14,442 bases of DNA from Phycisphaerales bacterium. Its GTDB lineage: Bacteria > Planctomycetota > Phycisphaerae > SM23-33. The stretch is from assembly GCA_003485185.1 (NCBI GenBank), contig DNAS01000146.1, forward strand, positions 26,843-41,284, in the 5' to 3' direction. The notes below the pieces were generated by a model. The model was given only the letters and a program-made list of their open reading frames with translations. It ran no database searches and was not told where the DNA came from. Position numbers and translations under genes: made by a program. The stretch's first letter is position 1. Each line of letters begins with the position of its first letter. Below are positions 1-7,368 of this stretch, piece after piece.

Positions 1-477
1 CTCGGCGACGACTCGGCCGGGATGCTCGAATCGCTGGAATTCCTGATCGCCATTGCCGGCGGCGACCGGCAGGCCCTCGTGCAGACCGCCCGCCGCCTCG
101 AACAGCGGCGCGACCTTCCGCCCAGCCTCTCGCGGATGATCCTCAGCGAACTGCTCTGGGACGACATGCTCACCGGACGGTTCGAGCAGGTCCAGGCGCG
201 GGCGAAGCATATGCGGGCTGTCGAAAAGAACGCGCCGGCTGCCGTCGCCCTCTGGGCGCTGGACGTTCTCGCCGGGCGGTCCGCGCAGGCCGAAACGCAT
301 CTGGCCGAAGCCGGCGACGGCCCCGCCGCCCACCGCCTCTACTACCAGGGGCTGGCCCTGTCGGCCATCGGCCAAAGCGACCGGGCGCGGGAAGTCCTCG
401 AGGAACTTCGCCAACGGGACGAGGACACCGCCGCGAAGCTGGAGGCGGCCCTGGCTGCGAAAGGGGGCGCTGCGTGA
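1..477 (+). CDS. TPR-like helical repeat protein, C-terminal part (5' end outside window)
   Basis: The frame is open from base 1, and the first ATG (22) has no convincing ribosome binding site, so this is most likely the C-terminal ~158 residues of a longer protein. The visible part is entirely helical and rich in Ala, Leu, Arg and Glu, with recurring helix pairs of TPR/SEL1 character (for example the YYQGLALSAIGQSDRAREVL segment near the end, a good TPR helix A/helix B pair). No signal peptide, membrane segment or catalytic motif is visible. The stop overlaps the GTG start of the M50 protease gene by 4 bp (474-477), so the two are translationally coupled. Since the neighbour is an M50 domain plus a TPR tail, this may be the tail of a second such protease, but the part that would prove it is missing. 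Function unknown; it probably mediates protein-protein contacts. Confidence 0.7.
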   Translation, partial: LGDDSAGMLESLEFLIAIAGGDRQALVQTARRLEQRRDLPPSLSRMILSELLWDDMLTGRFEQVQARAKHMRAVEKNAPAAVALWALDVLAGRSAQAETHLAEAGDGPAAHRLYYQGLALSAIGQSDRAREVLEELRQRDEDTAAKLEAALAAKGGAA

Positions 478-1496
478 CCTGGCGGGTCGCCGTCCTGCTG
501 CTGCCGGGATTCGTCGCGGGGCTGACGCTCCACGAGTTCGCCCACGCCTGGTCGGCCAGCCTGCTGGGCGACGACTTCGCGCGCCGCCAGGGGCGCGTCA
601 GCCTCAACCCGCTGCGCCACCTGTCGCCGCTGGGGACGGCGGTGCTGTTCTGGCTGGGCTTCGGGTGGGGCAAGCCCGTGCCGGTCAACCTGTATCACTT
701 CCGCCACCCCAAGCGAGACAACCTGCTGACGAGCCTGGCCGGACCCGCCGCCAACGTCCTGCTCATCGGCGTCTGCCTGGCCGGGATGCTCCTGACCCGA
801 AACAGCTTCGTCTTCGGGCCGCGCGCGGCGCGGTCCGTCGAGCTGGCCCACCTGCTGCTGCAATTCGGGGCGATCATCAACGCCATCCTCGCCACCCTCA
901 ACCTGCTGCCCGTGCCTCCGCTGGACGGGTCGAAGATCTGGCCGTGCCTGATCCCCGGCCTGAAGCCCACCTTCGCGCCGAAACTCACCAGCGTGTTCGT
1001 GGTGGTGCTGATCGTGCTGCTGTGGACCAACCGCCTGGACCCGCTGTTCCATGGCGTGATCCGGGCCGTCGGGTCGCTCACGCCCGAGTCGGACCTCCAG
1101 AAAGTCGCGCGCCTGTGGGACTCAGCCGAGGCGAGCCTGGAGGCCAGGGATTACGCCGCCGCCGAACGCGATTACACCGAGGCGCTGGCGCTGAACCGCT
1201 GGTCGTGGGGCATGCATTACGAACGGGCCAGCGCCCGCATCGCCCAGGAGAACTGGCGCGGGGCGATGGAAGACCTCAACGAGGCGATCCGCCTGCGCGA
1301 GCTGCACCACCCGGGCGAGCCGGAATATTACGAGCTGCGGGCCGTCGCGCTGGAGGCCCTGGGCCTGCGCGACCGCGCCGAAAAGGACCGCGCCCGCGCT
1401 GCCGAACTCCGCGGGCAATCGCCCGACGCCGACGCCGCCTCGCAACCGGCGACGGACTCCCAGCCCGCCGCGACCGAACCCGCCGACGCCTTTTGA
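474..1496 (+). CDS. Site-2-type M50 zinc metalloprotease with C-terminal TPR repeats
   Basis: Integral membrane protease of 340 residues. The first membrane segment carries the zinc-binding HExxH as HEFAH at residues 20-24. The second family signature, NLLPVPPLDG, is at 143-152, with Asp151 as the expected third zinc ligand. A GWGKPVPVN segment (64-72) and SLAGPAANV (87-95) are typical of the short YwhC/SpoIVFB-like M50 branch. Hydrophobic stretches lie around 5-30, 52-65, 90-107, 125-145 and 171-187. From about 215 to 312 the protein is soluble and contains two or three TPR units, then a low-complexity Ala/Pro/Asp tail. Such proteases cleave transmembrane substrates in the bilayer, and the TPR tail presumably recruits the substrate or a regulator on the cytoplasmic side. 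The start is GTG, fixed by the 4-bp overlap with the preceding gene; an ATG start is absent upstream of the catalytic motif. The substrate cannot be read from the sequence. Confidence 0.9.
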   Translation: MTWRVAVLLLPGFVAGLTLHEFAHAWSASLLGDDFARRQGRVSLNPLRHLSPLGTAVLFWLGFGWGKPVPVNLYHFRHPKRDNLLTSLAGPAANVLLIGVCLAGMLLTRNSFVFGPRAARSVELAHLLLQFGAIINAILATLNLLPVPPLDGSKIWPCLIPGLKPTFAPKLTSVFVVVLIVLLWTNRLDPLFHGVIRAVGSLTPESDLQKVARLWDSAEASLEARDYAAAERDYTEALALNRWSWGMHYERASARIAQENWRGAMEDLNEAIRLRELHHPGEPEYYELRAVALEALGLRDRAEKDRARAAELRGQSPDADAASQPATDSQPAATEPADAF

Positions 1497-1516
1497 CCCC
1501 GCGCAGCGGGGGCTTT
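1497..1516 (+). terminator. Hairpin after the M50 gene, weak intrinsic terminator
   Basis: Directly after the TGA of the protease gene, CCCCGC (1497-1502) pairs with GCGGGG (1506-1511) around a 3-nt GCA loop, followed after GC by only three T residues. The T tract is short, so termination would be inefficient. It abuts the candidate -35 of the methyltransferase promoter, as expected between separate transcription units. Confidence 0.4.
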
Positions 1517-1542
1517 CCGTCGCGGCCGCGCCGCGATATGCT
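1514..1542 (+). promoter_or_regulatory. Candidate sigma-70-type promoter of the methyltransferase gene
   Basis: TTTCCG (1514-1519), a 17-bp spacer, then TATGCT (1537-1542). Transcription would begin about 1549, only a few bases before the ATG at 1553, giving an almost leaderless message. The -10 is good and the -35 is poor. Confidence 0.35.
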
Positions 1543-1552
1543 CTCGTGCGAG

Positions 1553-2449
1553 ATGACCCATCCGCGGACAATCCGCCCGGGGCGGTTCGCCAACCTTGGC
1601 CTGCGCCTGCTCGGCGCGGCGGCGCTGGCGGGTAACAAGCTGCGCTACGCCGTCGCCGGATACCGCCGGGCGCGGCACTTTGCGCCGCGCGACACCCTGC
1701 GGGCGATCGAGTACGGCCTGTCCGTCGCGGACGGCTGGGAGCGCCTGCTCCGCGAGTACCGACCGGGCGAAGAGCCGTTCGCGCACCGGCGCGTCCTCGA
1801 ACTGGGCCCGGGTCCGGACCTGGGGCCCGCGCTGGCGATGCTGGCCCGCGGAGCGACGGCGTATGCAGCCTTCGACGCGCACCGGCTGGCCGACCCCGCC
1901 GACGCGCTGCACGACCGACTGCTGGCCCGCCTGGGCGACCCGCCCGAGCCGCGCCGCCAGCTCGACGCGTTGCGGGCCGGACGGCCCGAGCGCCTCCGCT
2001 ACGTCTGCCGGGGCGACTTCAACCTGCTCGCGGCCGGGCTCGAACCGGCGGACCTGGTCGTCTCGCAGGCGGCGATGGAGCATTTCGACCATCCCGCGGC
2101 CGTCATCCGCCAGCTCGCCGCGCTGGCCGCGCCGGGGGCCAAGCTGCTGGCCGTCGTGGACCTCAAGACGCATTCGCGCCCGCTGGCCCGCCTGGACCCG
2201 CTGAACATCTACCGCCACGGCGACGGCTGGTACCGCGCCTGCGCCTACCGCGGGCAACCCAACCGCGTGCGTCCCGGCGAGTACCGGCGGTTCCTCGCCG
2301 ACGCCGGTTGGACCGACATCCGTCTGCTTCCGCTGGCCCAACTCGACGCCGAATACGTGCGAGCCGTCCGCCCGCGCCTCGCGCGACGCTTCCGCGACGA
2401 CGAGACGCTCGCCTGGTCCAGCGTCGCGCTGCTGGCGGCCAGACCGTAG
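1553..2449 (+). CDS. Class I SAM-dependent methyltransferase, substrate unknown
   Basis: 298 residues from the ATG at 1553; a second in-frame ATG at 1538 would add five residues but overlaps the candidate -10 box. The glycine-rich SAM-binding loop (motif I) is VLELGPGPDLG at 81-91, followed by an acidic FDAH (107-110) where motif II should bind the ribose. ADLVVSQAAMEHFD at 167-180 is a typical motif IV of the Methyltransf_11/12/25 group, in which His177 stands at the end of the fourth strand. LLAVVDLKTHSRP (198-210) is the strand-five region. The first ~75 residues are basic and helical. A 'GEYRRFLADAGW' segment (242-253) is the usual lid helix before the last strands. No signal peptide or membrane helix. 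It lies alone between a hairpin after the protease gene and a REP-like element, so its context gives no substrate clue. Small molecule, lipid or glycan are all possible. Confidence 0.8.
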   Translation: MTHPRTIRPGRFANLGLRLLGAAALAGNKLRYAVAGYRRARHFAPRDTLRAIEYGLSVADGWERLLREYRPGEEPFAHRRVLELGPGPDLGPALAMLARGATAYAAFDAHRLADPADALHDRLLARLGDPPEPRRQLDALRAGRPERLRYVCRGDFNLLAAGLEPADLVVSQAAMEHFDHPAAVIRQLAALAAPGAKLLAVVDLKTHSRPLARLDPLNIYRHGDGWYRACAYRGQPNRVRPGEYRRFLADAGWTDIRLLPLAQLDAEYVRAVRPRLARRFRDDETLAWSSVALLAARP

Positions 2450-2475
2450 GAAACCGCGTTCCGATCCTTCGCGTC

Positions 2476-2559
2476 GGGTGGCACGGCTTGCTTGCAAGCC
2501 GTGTTTTTTCGAGAGGAAATCAGCGATGGAACACGGGCTGCAAGCAGCCCGTGCCACCC
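2476..2559. repeat. REP-like double-hairpin element (84 bp)
   Basis: Outer arms GGGTGGCACGG (2476-2486) and CCGTGCCACCC (2549-2559) are perfect inverted repeats. Inside lie two hairpins: CACGGCTTG/CAAGCCGTG (2482-2490 with 2495-2503, loop CTTG) and CACGGGCTG/CAGCCCGTG (2532-2540 with 2545-2553, loop CAAG). The two hairpins differ by two base pairs, and in each case both arms changed together, so pairing is kept. This is the architecture of paired REP sequences (a BIME-like unit). No transposase is adjacent. Spurious reading frames run through it on both strands. Confidence 0.8.
2482..2509 (+). terminator. Left REP hairpin followed by T6, possible terminator
   Basis: The first hairpin of the REP-like element (9-bp stem 2482-2490/2495-2503, 4-nt loop) is followed immediately by six T residues (2504-2509), the form of an intrinsic terminator. 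It lies 33 bp after the methyltransferase stop and could end that transcript, whether or not that is the element's origin. Confidence 0.4.
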
Positions 2560-2587
2560 GATCCCCGGCGAAGCGAGATTTCTCCTG

Positions 2588-2615
2588 TTGCCTGTCGCGG
2601 ACCGCGCACTATACT
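2588..2615 (+). promoter_or_regulatory. Candidate sigma-70-type promoter of fmt-rsmB
   Basis: TTGCCT (2588-2593), a 16-bp spacer and TATACT (2610-2615; five of six bases match the TATAAT consensus). Predicted transcription start is about 2622, leaving a leader of roughly 13 bases to the ATG at 2635, within which GAGG (2623-2626) could serve as a short ribosome binding site. Confidence 0.5.
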
Positions 2616-2634
2616 CCATGGCGAGGTGTGTCCC

Positions 2635-3576
2635 ATGCGACTGATCTTCTGCGGCAGCGGGGCGTTCGCGGTGCCGACCTATCGGGCCTTGCTGGGCGGA
2701 CCGCACGAGGTGCAGGCCGTCATCACCCAGCCCGCTCGCCCGGCGGGGCGGGGCGGGAAACTTCGCGCCACGCCGGTGGCGCAGGCGGCGGTCGAGGCGG
2801 GGCGGAGCCCCATCGAATGCCCCGACATCAACGCCCCCGAGTTCGTCGCGCGGCTGCGGGAATTCCGCGCCGACGTGCTGTGCGTGGCCGCCTTCGGGCA
2901 ATTCATCCGTCTGGCGGCGCGGCAGGCCGTCTCCGTCGATGCGATCAACCTCCACGGCTCGCTGTTGCCGGAGCTGCGCGGCGCGGCGCCGGTCAACTGG
3001 GCCATCATCCGCGGATACCGCAAGACCGGCGTGACCACTTTCTCACTCGTCGACGCCATGGACGCCGGGCCGGTCTACCTGACCGACGAGACGGACATCC
3101 TCCCGGCCGAGACCGCCGGCGAGTTGACGGAGCGCCTGGCGGAGATCGGCGCGGGGACGATGTACCGCACGCTGGACCTTCTGGCGGGCGGCGCGGAGCC
3201 CGTTCCGCAGGACGAGTCGCGGGCGACCCGCGCGCCGCTGCTGAAGAAGTCCGACGGGGCGATCGACTGGTCGGCCGACGCGGAGACGATCTGCAACCTG
3301 GTGCGCGGGACGTATCCCTGGCCGGGAGCGCACGCGGTGTACCGCCACCGCAACGGGCAGGAGAACGAGTTGACCATCGCGCGGGCGGTGCCGGCGCCGG
3401 ATGACGCCGCCGGTCCCCCCGGAACGCTCGACGCGGACCTGTTCGTCGCCGCCGGGCGCGGGCGCGTGGAAATCCTCGAGATCAAGCCCGCGGGAAAACG
3501 ATTGATGACCTGGCGCGACTTCGTCAACGGATACCGCCTCGCCGCCGGGCAGGTCCTTCTGGCGGGGCGGACATGA
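2635..3576 (+). CDS. fmt: Methionyl-tRNA formyltransferase
   Basis: Transfers the formyl group of 10-formyl-tetrahydrofolate to Met-tRNA(fMet) in the cytoplasm, making the initiator for translation. At 313 residues it has the normal family length. The N-terminal formyltransferase domain opens with MRLIFCGSGAFAVP; TQPARPAGRG (31-40) is the folate/tRNA loop (the common TQPDRP with Asp replaced by Ala). The catalytic triad is visible as Asn105 and His107 in INLHGSLLPELRGAAPVNWA and Asp143 in MDAGP. SLLPxxRGxAPxxWA is the diagnostic signature. The C-terminal tRNA-binding OB domain starts near 205 with KKSDGAIDWS. The ATG at 2635 is chosen because it gives the canonical N-terminus; the frame is open further upstream, but that part runs through the REP-like repeat. 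The stop overlaps rsmB by 4 bp (ATGA), the widespread fmt-rsmB pairing. Confidence 0.97.
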   Translation: MRLIFCGSGAFAVPTYRALLGGPHEVQAVITQPARPAGRGGKLRATPVAQAAVEAGRSPIECPDINAPEFVARLREFRADVLCVAAFGQFIRLAARQAVSVDAINLHGSLLPELRGAAPVNWAIIRGYRKTGVTTFSLVDAMDAGPVYLTDETDILPAETAGELTERLAEIGAGTMYRTLDLLAGGAEPVPQDESRATRAPLLKKSDGAIDWSADAETICNLVRGTYPWPGAHAVYRHRNGQENELTIARAVPAPDDAAGPPGTLDADLFVAAGRGRVEILEIKPAGKRLMTWRDFVNGYRLAAGQVLLAGRT

Positions 3577-4961
3577 CGGGGACGGCGGGAATGTTCCTGA
3601 ACGCCCGAGACATCGCAGTGCTCGCCCTGCGGGACCGGGCGGGCAACGTGTCGGCCCACCTGGACCGCCTGCTGGAGCAGAACCCCTGCTCGCCGGCGGA
3701 CCGCGCGTTCGCGCGCGAGCTGGCGCTGGGGACGATCCGCCGGCGCGGAACGCTCGACGCCGTCCTGGACGCCTTCCTGCGCGAGCCGGGGCATCGCCCG
3801 CCCGGCGCCGTGCCCGACATCCTCCACGTCGGTCTGTATCAACTGCTGTTCCTGGACCGCGTGCCGGACCACGCCGCCGTCAACGAGGCCGTCCAGCAGG
3901 CGGAGCGGTTCCATCACAAGCGGCAGAGCGGGCTGGTCAACGGCGTGCTGCGGTCGATCCTGCGGGCGATCTCCCCGGCGATGGACGAACCGCCCCCCGC
4001 CGCGCGCGACGTGCTGCCCGTCTCCCCGGCGCGATATCGCAGGTTCGACCGGGCGGTCTTCGCCGATCCGCAGGCCCAGCCGGGGGCGTATCTTGCCGGG
4101 GCCTACTCGCTGCCGGAAGCCCTGGCGACGCGCTGGGTGCGGAACTTCGGCGGCTTGGCCAAGGCCGCGCAACTGGCCGCCCACGCCGACGCCCGGGCGC
4201 CGATCATCGTCCGCATCAACACGCTGCGGAGCGACCTGGAGCGGGCCCGCAAGGCACTGGAGGCCGAGGGCGTTTCCGCCGTCCCGCACGTCAACGGAAA
4301 GAGCCTTGTGCTGGCAGAGCACGTGCACGTGGCAGGCCTGGCTGCGTTCGCCGAGGGGCTCATCCAGCCGCAGGATCCGACCGCCACCGCTGTGGCCCTC
4401 GCCGCCGAGGTCGCGCCGGGCATGAGCGTGCTGGACTTCTGCGCCGCGCCGGGAACCAAGACCACGCTGCTGGCCGAGCGGATGGACAACCGCGGGCGGA
4501 TCACCGCGCTGGACGTCAACGAGCACAAGCTCCAGCGGATCACCGACAACTGCGCGAGGCTGGGCGTGGGCATCGTGGAGACCCGCCTGAGCGAGACGGC
4601 AGGCGGGCTCGAACCGCAAAGCTACGACGTGGTGCTGGTGGACGCGCCGTGCAGCAATACGGGCGTGCTGTCGCGCCGGGCCGAGGCGCGGTGGCACTTT
4701 AGCGCCGAGTCGCTCTCGTCGTCGGTGCGTGACCAGCAGTTTCTCCTGGCGGCAGGGGCGCAGTTCGTCAAGCCCGGCGGGCGGCTGGTCTACAGCACGT
4801 GCAGTCTCGAGCCGGAGGAGAACGCGTCGCTGGCGGCGGGATTCGCCGCCCGGCATGCGAACTTCCGCCTGCTCGACGAGAAACTCACGCTCCCTGGCGG
4901 CGCCGACGACCCCGCCCGCTGGCGCGACGGCGGATACTACGCCGTCTTCCACGCCTCGTAA
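3573..4961 (+). CDS. rsmB: 16S rRNA (cytosine-967-C5) methyltransferase RsmB/Sun
   Basis: 462 residues, with the two-part RsmB architecture. An N-terminal NusB-like RNA-binding domain (about 10-150) contains PADRAFARELALGTIRR (41-57), LHVGLYQLLFLDRVPDHAAVNEAV (84-107) and GLVNGVLR (120-127). The C-terminal NOL1/NOP2/Fmu methyltransferase domain follows. SAM motif I is LDFCAAPGTKT (287-297). The two catalytic cysteines of m5C RNA methyltransferases are Cys360 in VDAPCSNTG and Cys410 in YSTCSLEPEEN. The enzyme methylates a helix 31 cytosine of 16S rRNA during small-subunit assembly. The start at 3573 is set by the ATGA overlap with fmt; an ATG at 3591 is a possible alternative and would remove six residues. 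The NusB domain plus both cysteines separate it from RsmF and from archaeal-type NSUN proteins. Confidence 0.95.
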   Translation: MTGTAGMFLNARDIAVLALRDRAGNVSAHLDRLLEQNPCSPADRAFARELALGTIRRRGTLDAVLDAFLREPGHRPPGAVPDILHVGLYQLLFLDRVPDHAAVNEAVQQAERFHHKRQSGLVNGVLRSILRAISPAMDEPPPAARDVLPVSPARYRRFDRAVFADPQAQPGAYLAGAYSLPEALATRWVRNFGGLAKAAQLAAHADARAPIIVRINTLRSDLERARKALEAEGVSAVPHVNGKSLVLAEHVHVAGLAAFAEGLIQPQDPTATAVALAAEVAPGMSVLDFCAAPGTKTTLLAERMDNRGRITALDVNEHKLQRITDNCARLGVGIVETRLSETAGGLEPQSYDVVLVDAPCSNTGVLSRRAEARWHFSAESLSSSVRDQQFLLAAGAQFVKPGGRLVYSTCSLEPEENASLAAGFAARHANFRLLDEKLTLPGGADDPARWRDGGYYAVFHAS

Positions 4962-5038
4962 CGCCTCGCCGGAACCGCCGTGCGAAACGCGATTTTCCCT
5001 CCCTCCAGCCGCACGCGGGACGTTACCATGGGGCCGTC

Positions 5039-5518
5039 ATGGCCAAGAGCAGCGAACAACCCGTCCGTGGACCGCGGATCGCCAACCGCAAGGCGAGGCA
5101 CGACTATGACATCGTCGAGGTGGTCGAGTGCGGCCTGGAACTCGTCGGAACCGAGGTCAAGAGCCTCCGCGCCGGACAGGCGAAGATCGACGAGGCCTAT
5201 GCCCGCGTGCGAGGCGGCGAGGTGTTCCTCGTCGGCGCGACGATCTCTCCGTATCCCCAGGCGGCCGAGGCCATGCAGCACGACCCCACCCGCGACCGCC
5301 GGCTCCTGCTGCACCGCCGGCAAATCGCCCAGCTCGAGTCGCACGTCAAGCAGAAGGGCAAGACACTCATCCCCCTGGCGGTGTATTTCAAGAACGGCTG
5401 GGCCAAGTGCGAGATCGGGGTGGCCGTCGGCAAGAAGCAGCACGACAAGCGCCAGGACCTTCGCACGCGCGACCACCAGCGGGAGATCGCGCGCGAGATG
5501 CGGCGGCGCAACCGGTAA
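5039..5518 (+). CDS. smpB: SsrA (tmRNA)-binding protein SmpB
   Basis: 159 residues, typical length. It binds the tRNA-like domain of tmRNA and brings it to stalled ribosomes for trans-translation. Conserved blocks are present in order: NRKARHDYDIVE (17-28), LVGTEVKSLRAGQAKIDEAYA (35-55), RDRRLLLHRRQI (about 85-96), KGKTLIPLAVYFKNGWAKCEIGVAVGKKQHDKR and the basic C-terminal helix ending in RRRNR, which folds into the mRNA channel. The start at 5039 gives the standard MAK... N-terminus; an ATG at 5028 is in another frame. The 77-bp gap after rsmB contains a TACCAT (5024-5029) that may be a -10 element, but I see no good -35. No tmRNA gene is visible in this window. The gene ends 11 bp before the convergent transporter operon. 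Confidence 0.97.
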   Translation: MAKSSEQPVRGPRIANRKARHDYDIVEVVECGLELVGTEVKSLRAGQAKIDEAYARVRGGEVFLVGATISPYPQAAEAMQHDPTRDRRLLLHRRQIAQLESHVKQKGKTLIPLAVYFKNGWAKCEIGVAVGKKQHDKRQDLRTRDHQREIAREMRRRNR

Positions 5519-5526
5519 CGCGCCGC
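5503..5526. terminator. GC hairpin between convergent smpB and transporter genes
   Basis: GCGGCGC (5503-5509) pairs with GCGCCGC (5520-5526), enclosing the palindrome ACCGGT (5511-5516) and the smpB stop codon. It sits at the junction of two convergent transcription units and could stop or stabilise both messages. There is no T tract on either strand, so it is not a canonical intrinsic terminator. Confidence 0.35.
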
Positions 5527-5529
5527 TCC

Positions 5530-5661
5530 TCAGGCGTCGCGCGGGGGCGTGTCGCCGGGCTTGCCCGCGCCGCCGCGCAATGTGCGATACAGGCAGAAGA
5601 CCAGCATCAGCACGATCACCGACCAGCCCGCCAGCAGAAAGATCCACCCTTGCCACGTCAT
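5530..5661 (-). CDS. MetS-like small subunit of the NSS transporter (43 aa)
   Basis: A 43-residue protein: WQGWIFLLAGWSVIVLMLVFCLYRTLR is a single membrane helix flanked by a short N-terminus and a basic, then proline-rich, hydrophilic tail. Its ATG (5661-5659) overlaps the TGA of the NSS transporter gene (5660-5658) by 4 bp on the minus strand, so translation is coupled. Corynebacterium MetPS and related NSS systems have exactly this arrangement: a large transporter followed by a tiny one-helix subunit (MetS family) required for activity. Assignment rests on size, topology and position more than on sequence signature. Such a gene is easily missed because it is short and lies in a frame that stays open for 2 kb. 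Confidence 0.8.
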   Translation of the reverse strand: MTWQGWIFLLAGWSVIVLMLVFCLYRTLRGGAGKPGDTPPRDA

Positions 5662-7289
5662 GGCGCCACCTCCGCGGATTCGCCCTTGCGGCGCTTCCAG
5701 ACCGCCCAGACCAGGAAACACAGGATCGCCAGCAGCATCAGCAGCAGGATGCGGGTCAGCACGCGGGCCGAGCGCGAGGCCGGGTCCGCGCCCTCCATCA
5801 GCAGCGTCTTGCCGAGCTCCTGGTAGGCCCACGTGCCCAGGATCGCCAGAAGGAACAGCGGCGTGACGTACTTGATGATGAACCGGTACACGCCGGGAAT
5901 CGTGATGTCCGAACCGGAATGCAGCTCCGTCCAGGCCCGCTGCATGCCGAAGACCCACGCGAAGAGGATCGCTTCCAGCAGGGCGAAGCTCACCAGGCAG
6001 AAGTTCACCGCCCAGAAGTCCAGTTCCCCGATCACCGCGCTGCCGCCGAAGACCGACGCGTGGCAGAGGATGAACGTGGAGATGGCGAAAATCGCCACCG
6101 CCTCGCGTTTGGTGAGGTTGAACTCGTCTTCGAGGAACGCGATGGCCGGCTGGGCCAGCGAAATGCTCGACGTGATGCCCGCAATGAACAGCAGGAAGAA
6201 CCACAGGAACCCGAAGACGTTTCCGAACGCGACATGCTGGAGGACCATCGGCATGGCGAAGAAGCCCAGGTCGAAGATTCCGCCCCTGGCGAACTCCCGC
6301 GTGGCGGCCCCGCCGAAAAAGACGAACGCGGCCGGAATCACGATGCTCCCGCCCAGGATCACCTCGGCGAAGGTGTTGGCCGACGCGCTGGTCAGCCCGG
6401 CCAGCGCCACGTCGTCTTCCTTGCGGAGGTAGCTGGCGTAGGTGAGGATCGCGCCGATTCCGACGCTGAGGGTGAAGAAGATCTGTCCCGCCGCCGCCAG
6501 CCAGATGTCCGACTTCAGCACGTGCAGGCAATCGTTCAGGCGGGCCCCGAGTCCGCCCGTTCCGCTCCGCACGCGCTGCCAGGCGTCGGCGTCGACCAGG
6601 GCCGACCAGTCCGGGTTCCACAGGAACCCCATGCCGTTGGAGACGTTGTTCTCCGGGTGCGCCGCGTCGGGCGTGCCCAGCGTGAAGACGCGCACGACCA
6701 GCACTGTCGCCAAAATCAGCAGCGCCGGCATGGCGATCTTGCAGACCCGCTCGATGCCTGCCCGCACGCCGAAGTAGACGACGGCCGTGTTCGCCAGGAA
6801 CGTCGCCAGGAAGAATCCGTACGCCGGCCAGAACGACCCGAAATGCGTCCCCTCGCCGCCGAGATAGTTGTCCAGAAAGCCCTTGATCGCCTCCTTGGTG
6901 GTGCAGTCGGAATACATGCCCGTCGCGGCGAAGACGCTGTAGCCCAGCAACCAGCTCTCGATGTAGACGTAATAGATGTAGATGACGATCGGGCCGAAGA
7001 TGCCGATGACGCCGAAGTACTTCACGAAGCGGTTCTTGTTGGCCATCGTGTGGAAGGCGCCCGGCGCGGTGCTGTGCCCGAACCCGCCGCCGAACCGCCC
7101 GATGGTCCACTCCACCCACATCAACGGCACGCCCAGCAGCAGCAGGGCGACGAAGTAGGGGATCAGGAACGCCCCTCCGCCGTTGGCGGCCGCCACGCCC
7201 GGGAACCGCAGGAAATTCCCCAGCCCGATGGCGCTGCCCGCGACGGCGAGGATGACGCCCAGCTTGCTGCCCCAGCGTTCTCGCATCAT
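5658..7289 (-). CDS. Sodium-dependent transporter, NSS (SNF) family
   Basis: 543 residues from the ATG at 7289 (7286 is equally possible; GAGGG lies eight bases upstream). The frame continues to 7382 from a TTG, but that extension is Arg-rich and unlike a NSS N-terminus. The first helix carries the family hallmark GSAIGLGNFLRFPG (18-31), where the helix is unwound around the Na+ and substrate sites, followed by NGGGAFLIPYF (36-46). About 12 hydrophobic segments follow, including IFGPIVIYIYYVYIES (helix 3), AAGQIFFTLSVGIGAILTYASYL (helix 6 region, with the LSVG.G..TY signature) and GITSSISLAQP (helix 8, Ser residues usually at the Na2 site). The C-terminus is a basic cytoplasmic KRRKG stretch. 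Substrate is probably a neutral amino acid (the MetP branch takes methionine/alanine), but the specificity cannot be read. It forms a two-gene operon with the downstream 43-aa subunit. Confidence 0.93.
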   Translation of the reverse strand: MMRERWGSKLGVILAVAGSAIGLGNFLRFPGVAAANGGGAFLIPYFVALLLLGVPLMWVEWTIGRFGGGFGHSTAPGAFHTMANKNRFVKYFGVIGIFGPIVIYIYYVYIESWLLGYSVFAATGMYSDCTTKEAIKGFLDNYLGGEGTHFGSFWPAYGFFLATFLANTAVVYFGVRAGIERVCKIAMPALLILATVLVVRVFTLGTPDAAHPENNVSNGMGFLWNPDWSALVDADAWQRVRSGTGGLGARLNDCLHVLKSDIWLAAAGQIFFTLSVGIGAILTYASYLRKEDDVALAGLTSASANTFAEVILGGSIVIPAAFVFFGGAATREFARGGIFDLGFFAMPMVLQHVAFGNVFGFLWFFLLFIAGITSSISLAQPAIAFLEDEFNLTKREAVAIFAISTFILCHASVFGGSAVIGELDFWAVNFCLVSFALLEAILFAWVFGMQRAWTELHSGSDITIPGVYRFIIKYVTPLFLLAILGTWAYQELGKTLLMEGADPASRSARVLTRILLLMLLAILCFLVWAVWKRRKGESAEVAP

Positions 7290-7368
7290 GTGCCCGGCCC
7301 TCGTGAAGGTGTCGGAAATGCACCGCGCCGCGCGCCGGCCCGGCCGGGCGCGACGGGCTTCTACCACG

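Noticed and set aside
665..1552. Upstream extension of the methyltransferase frame inside the protease gene
   Set aside because: Pro/Arg-rich out-of-frame reading of the M50 gene; the methyltransferase has an ATG with a promoter at 1553.
2476..2559. Small insertion sequence or MITE with target duplication
   Set aside because: No flanking duplicated target site is evident, and the paired-hairpin structure fits a REP/BIME element better.
3075..4952. 625-codon minus-strand open frame opposite fmt and rsmB
   Set aside because: Arg/Gln/His-rich shadow of high-GC genes; the plus strand encodes unmistakable Fmt and RsmB.
4962..5038. tmRNA (ssrA) gene next to smpB
   Set aside because: The gap is only 77 bp and shows no tRNA-like acceptor, T loop or tag-coding frame.
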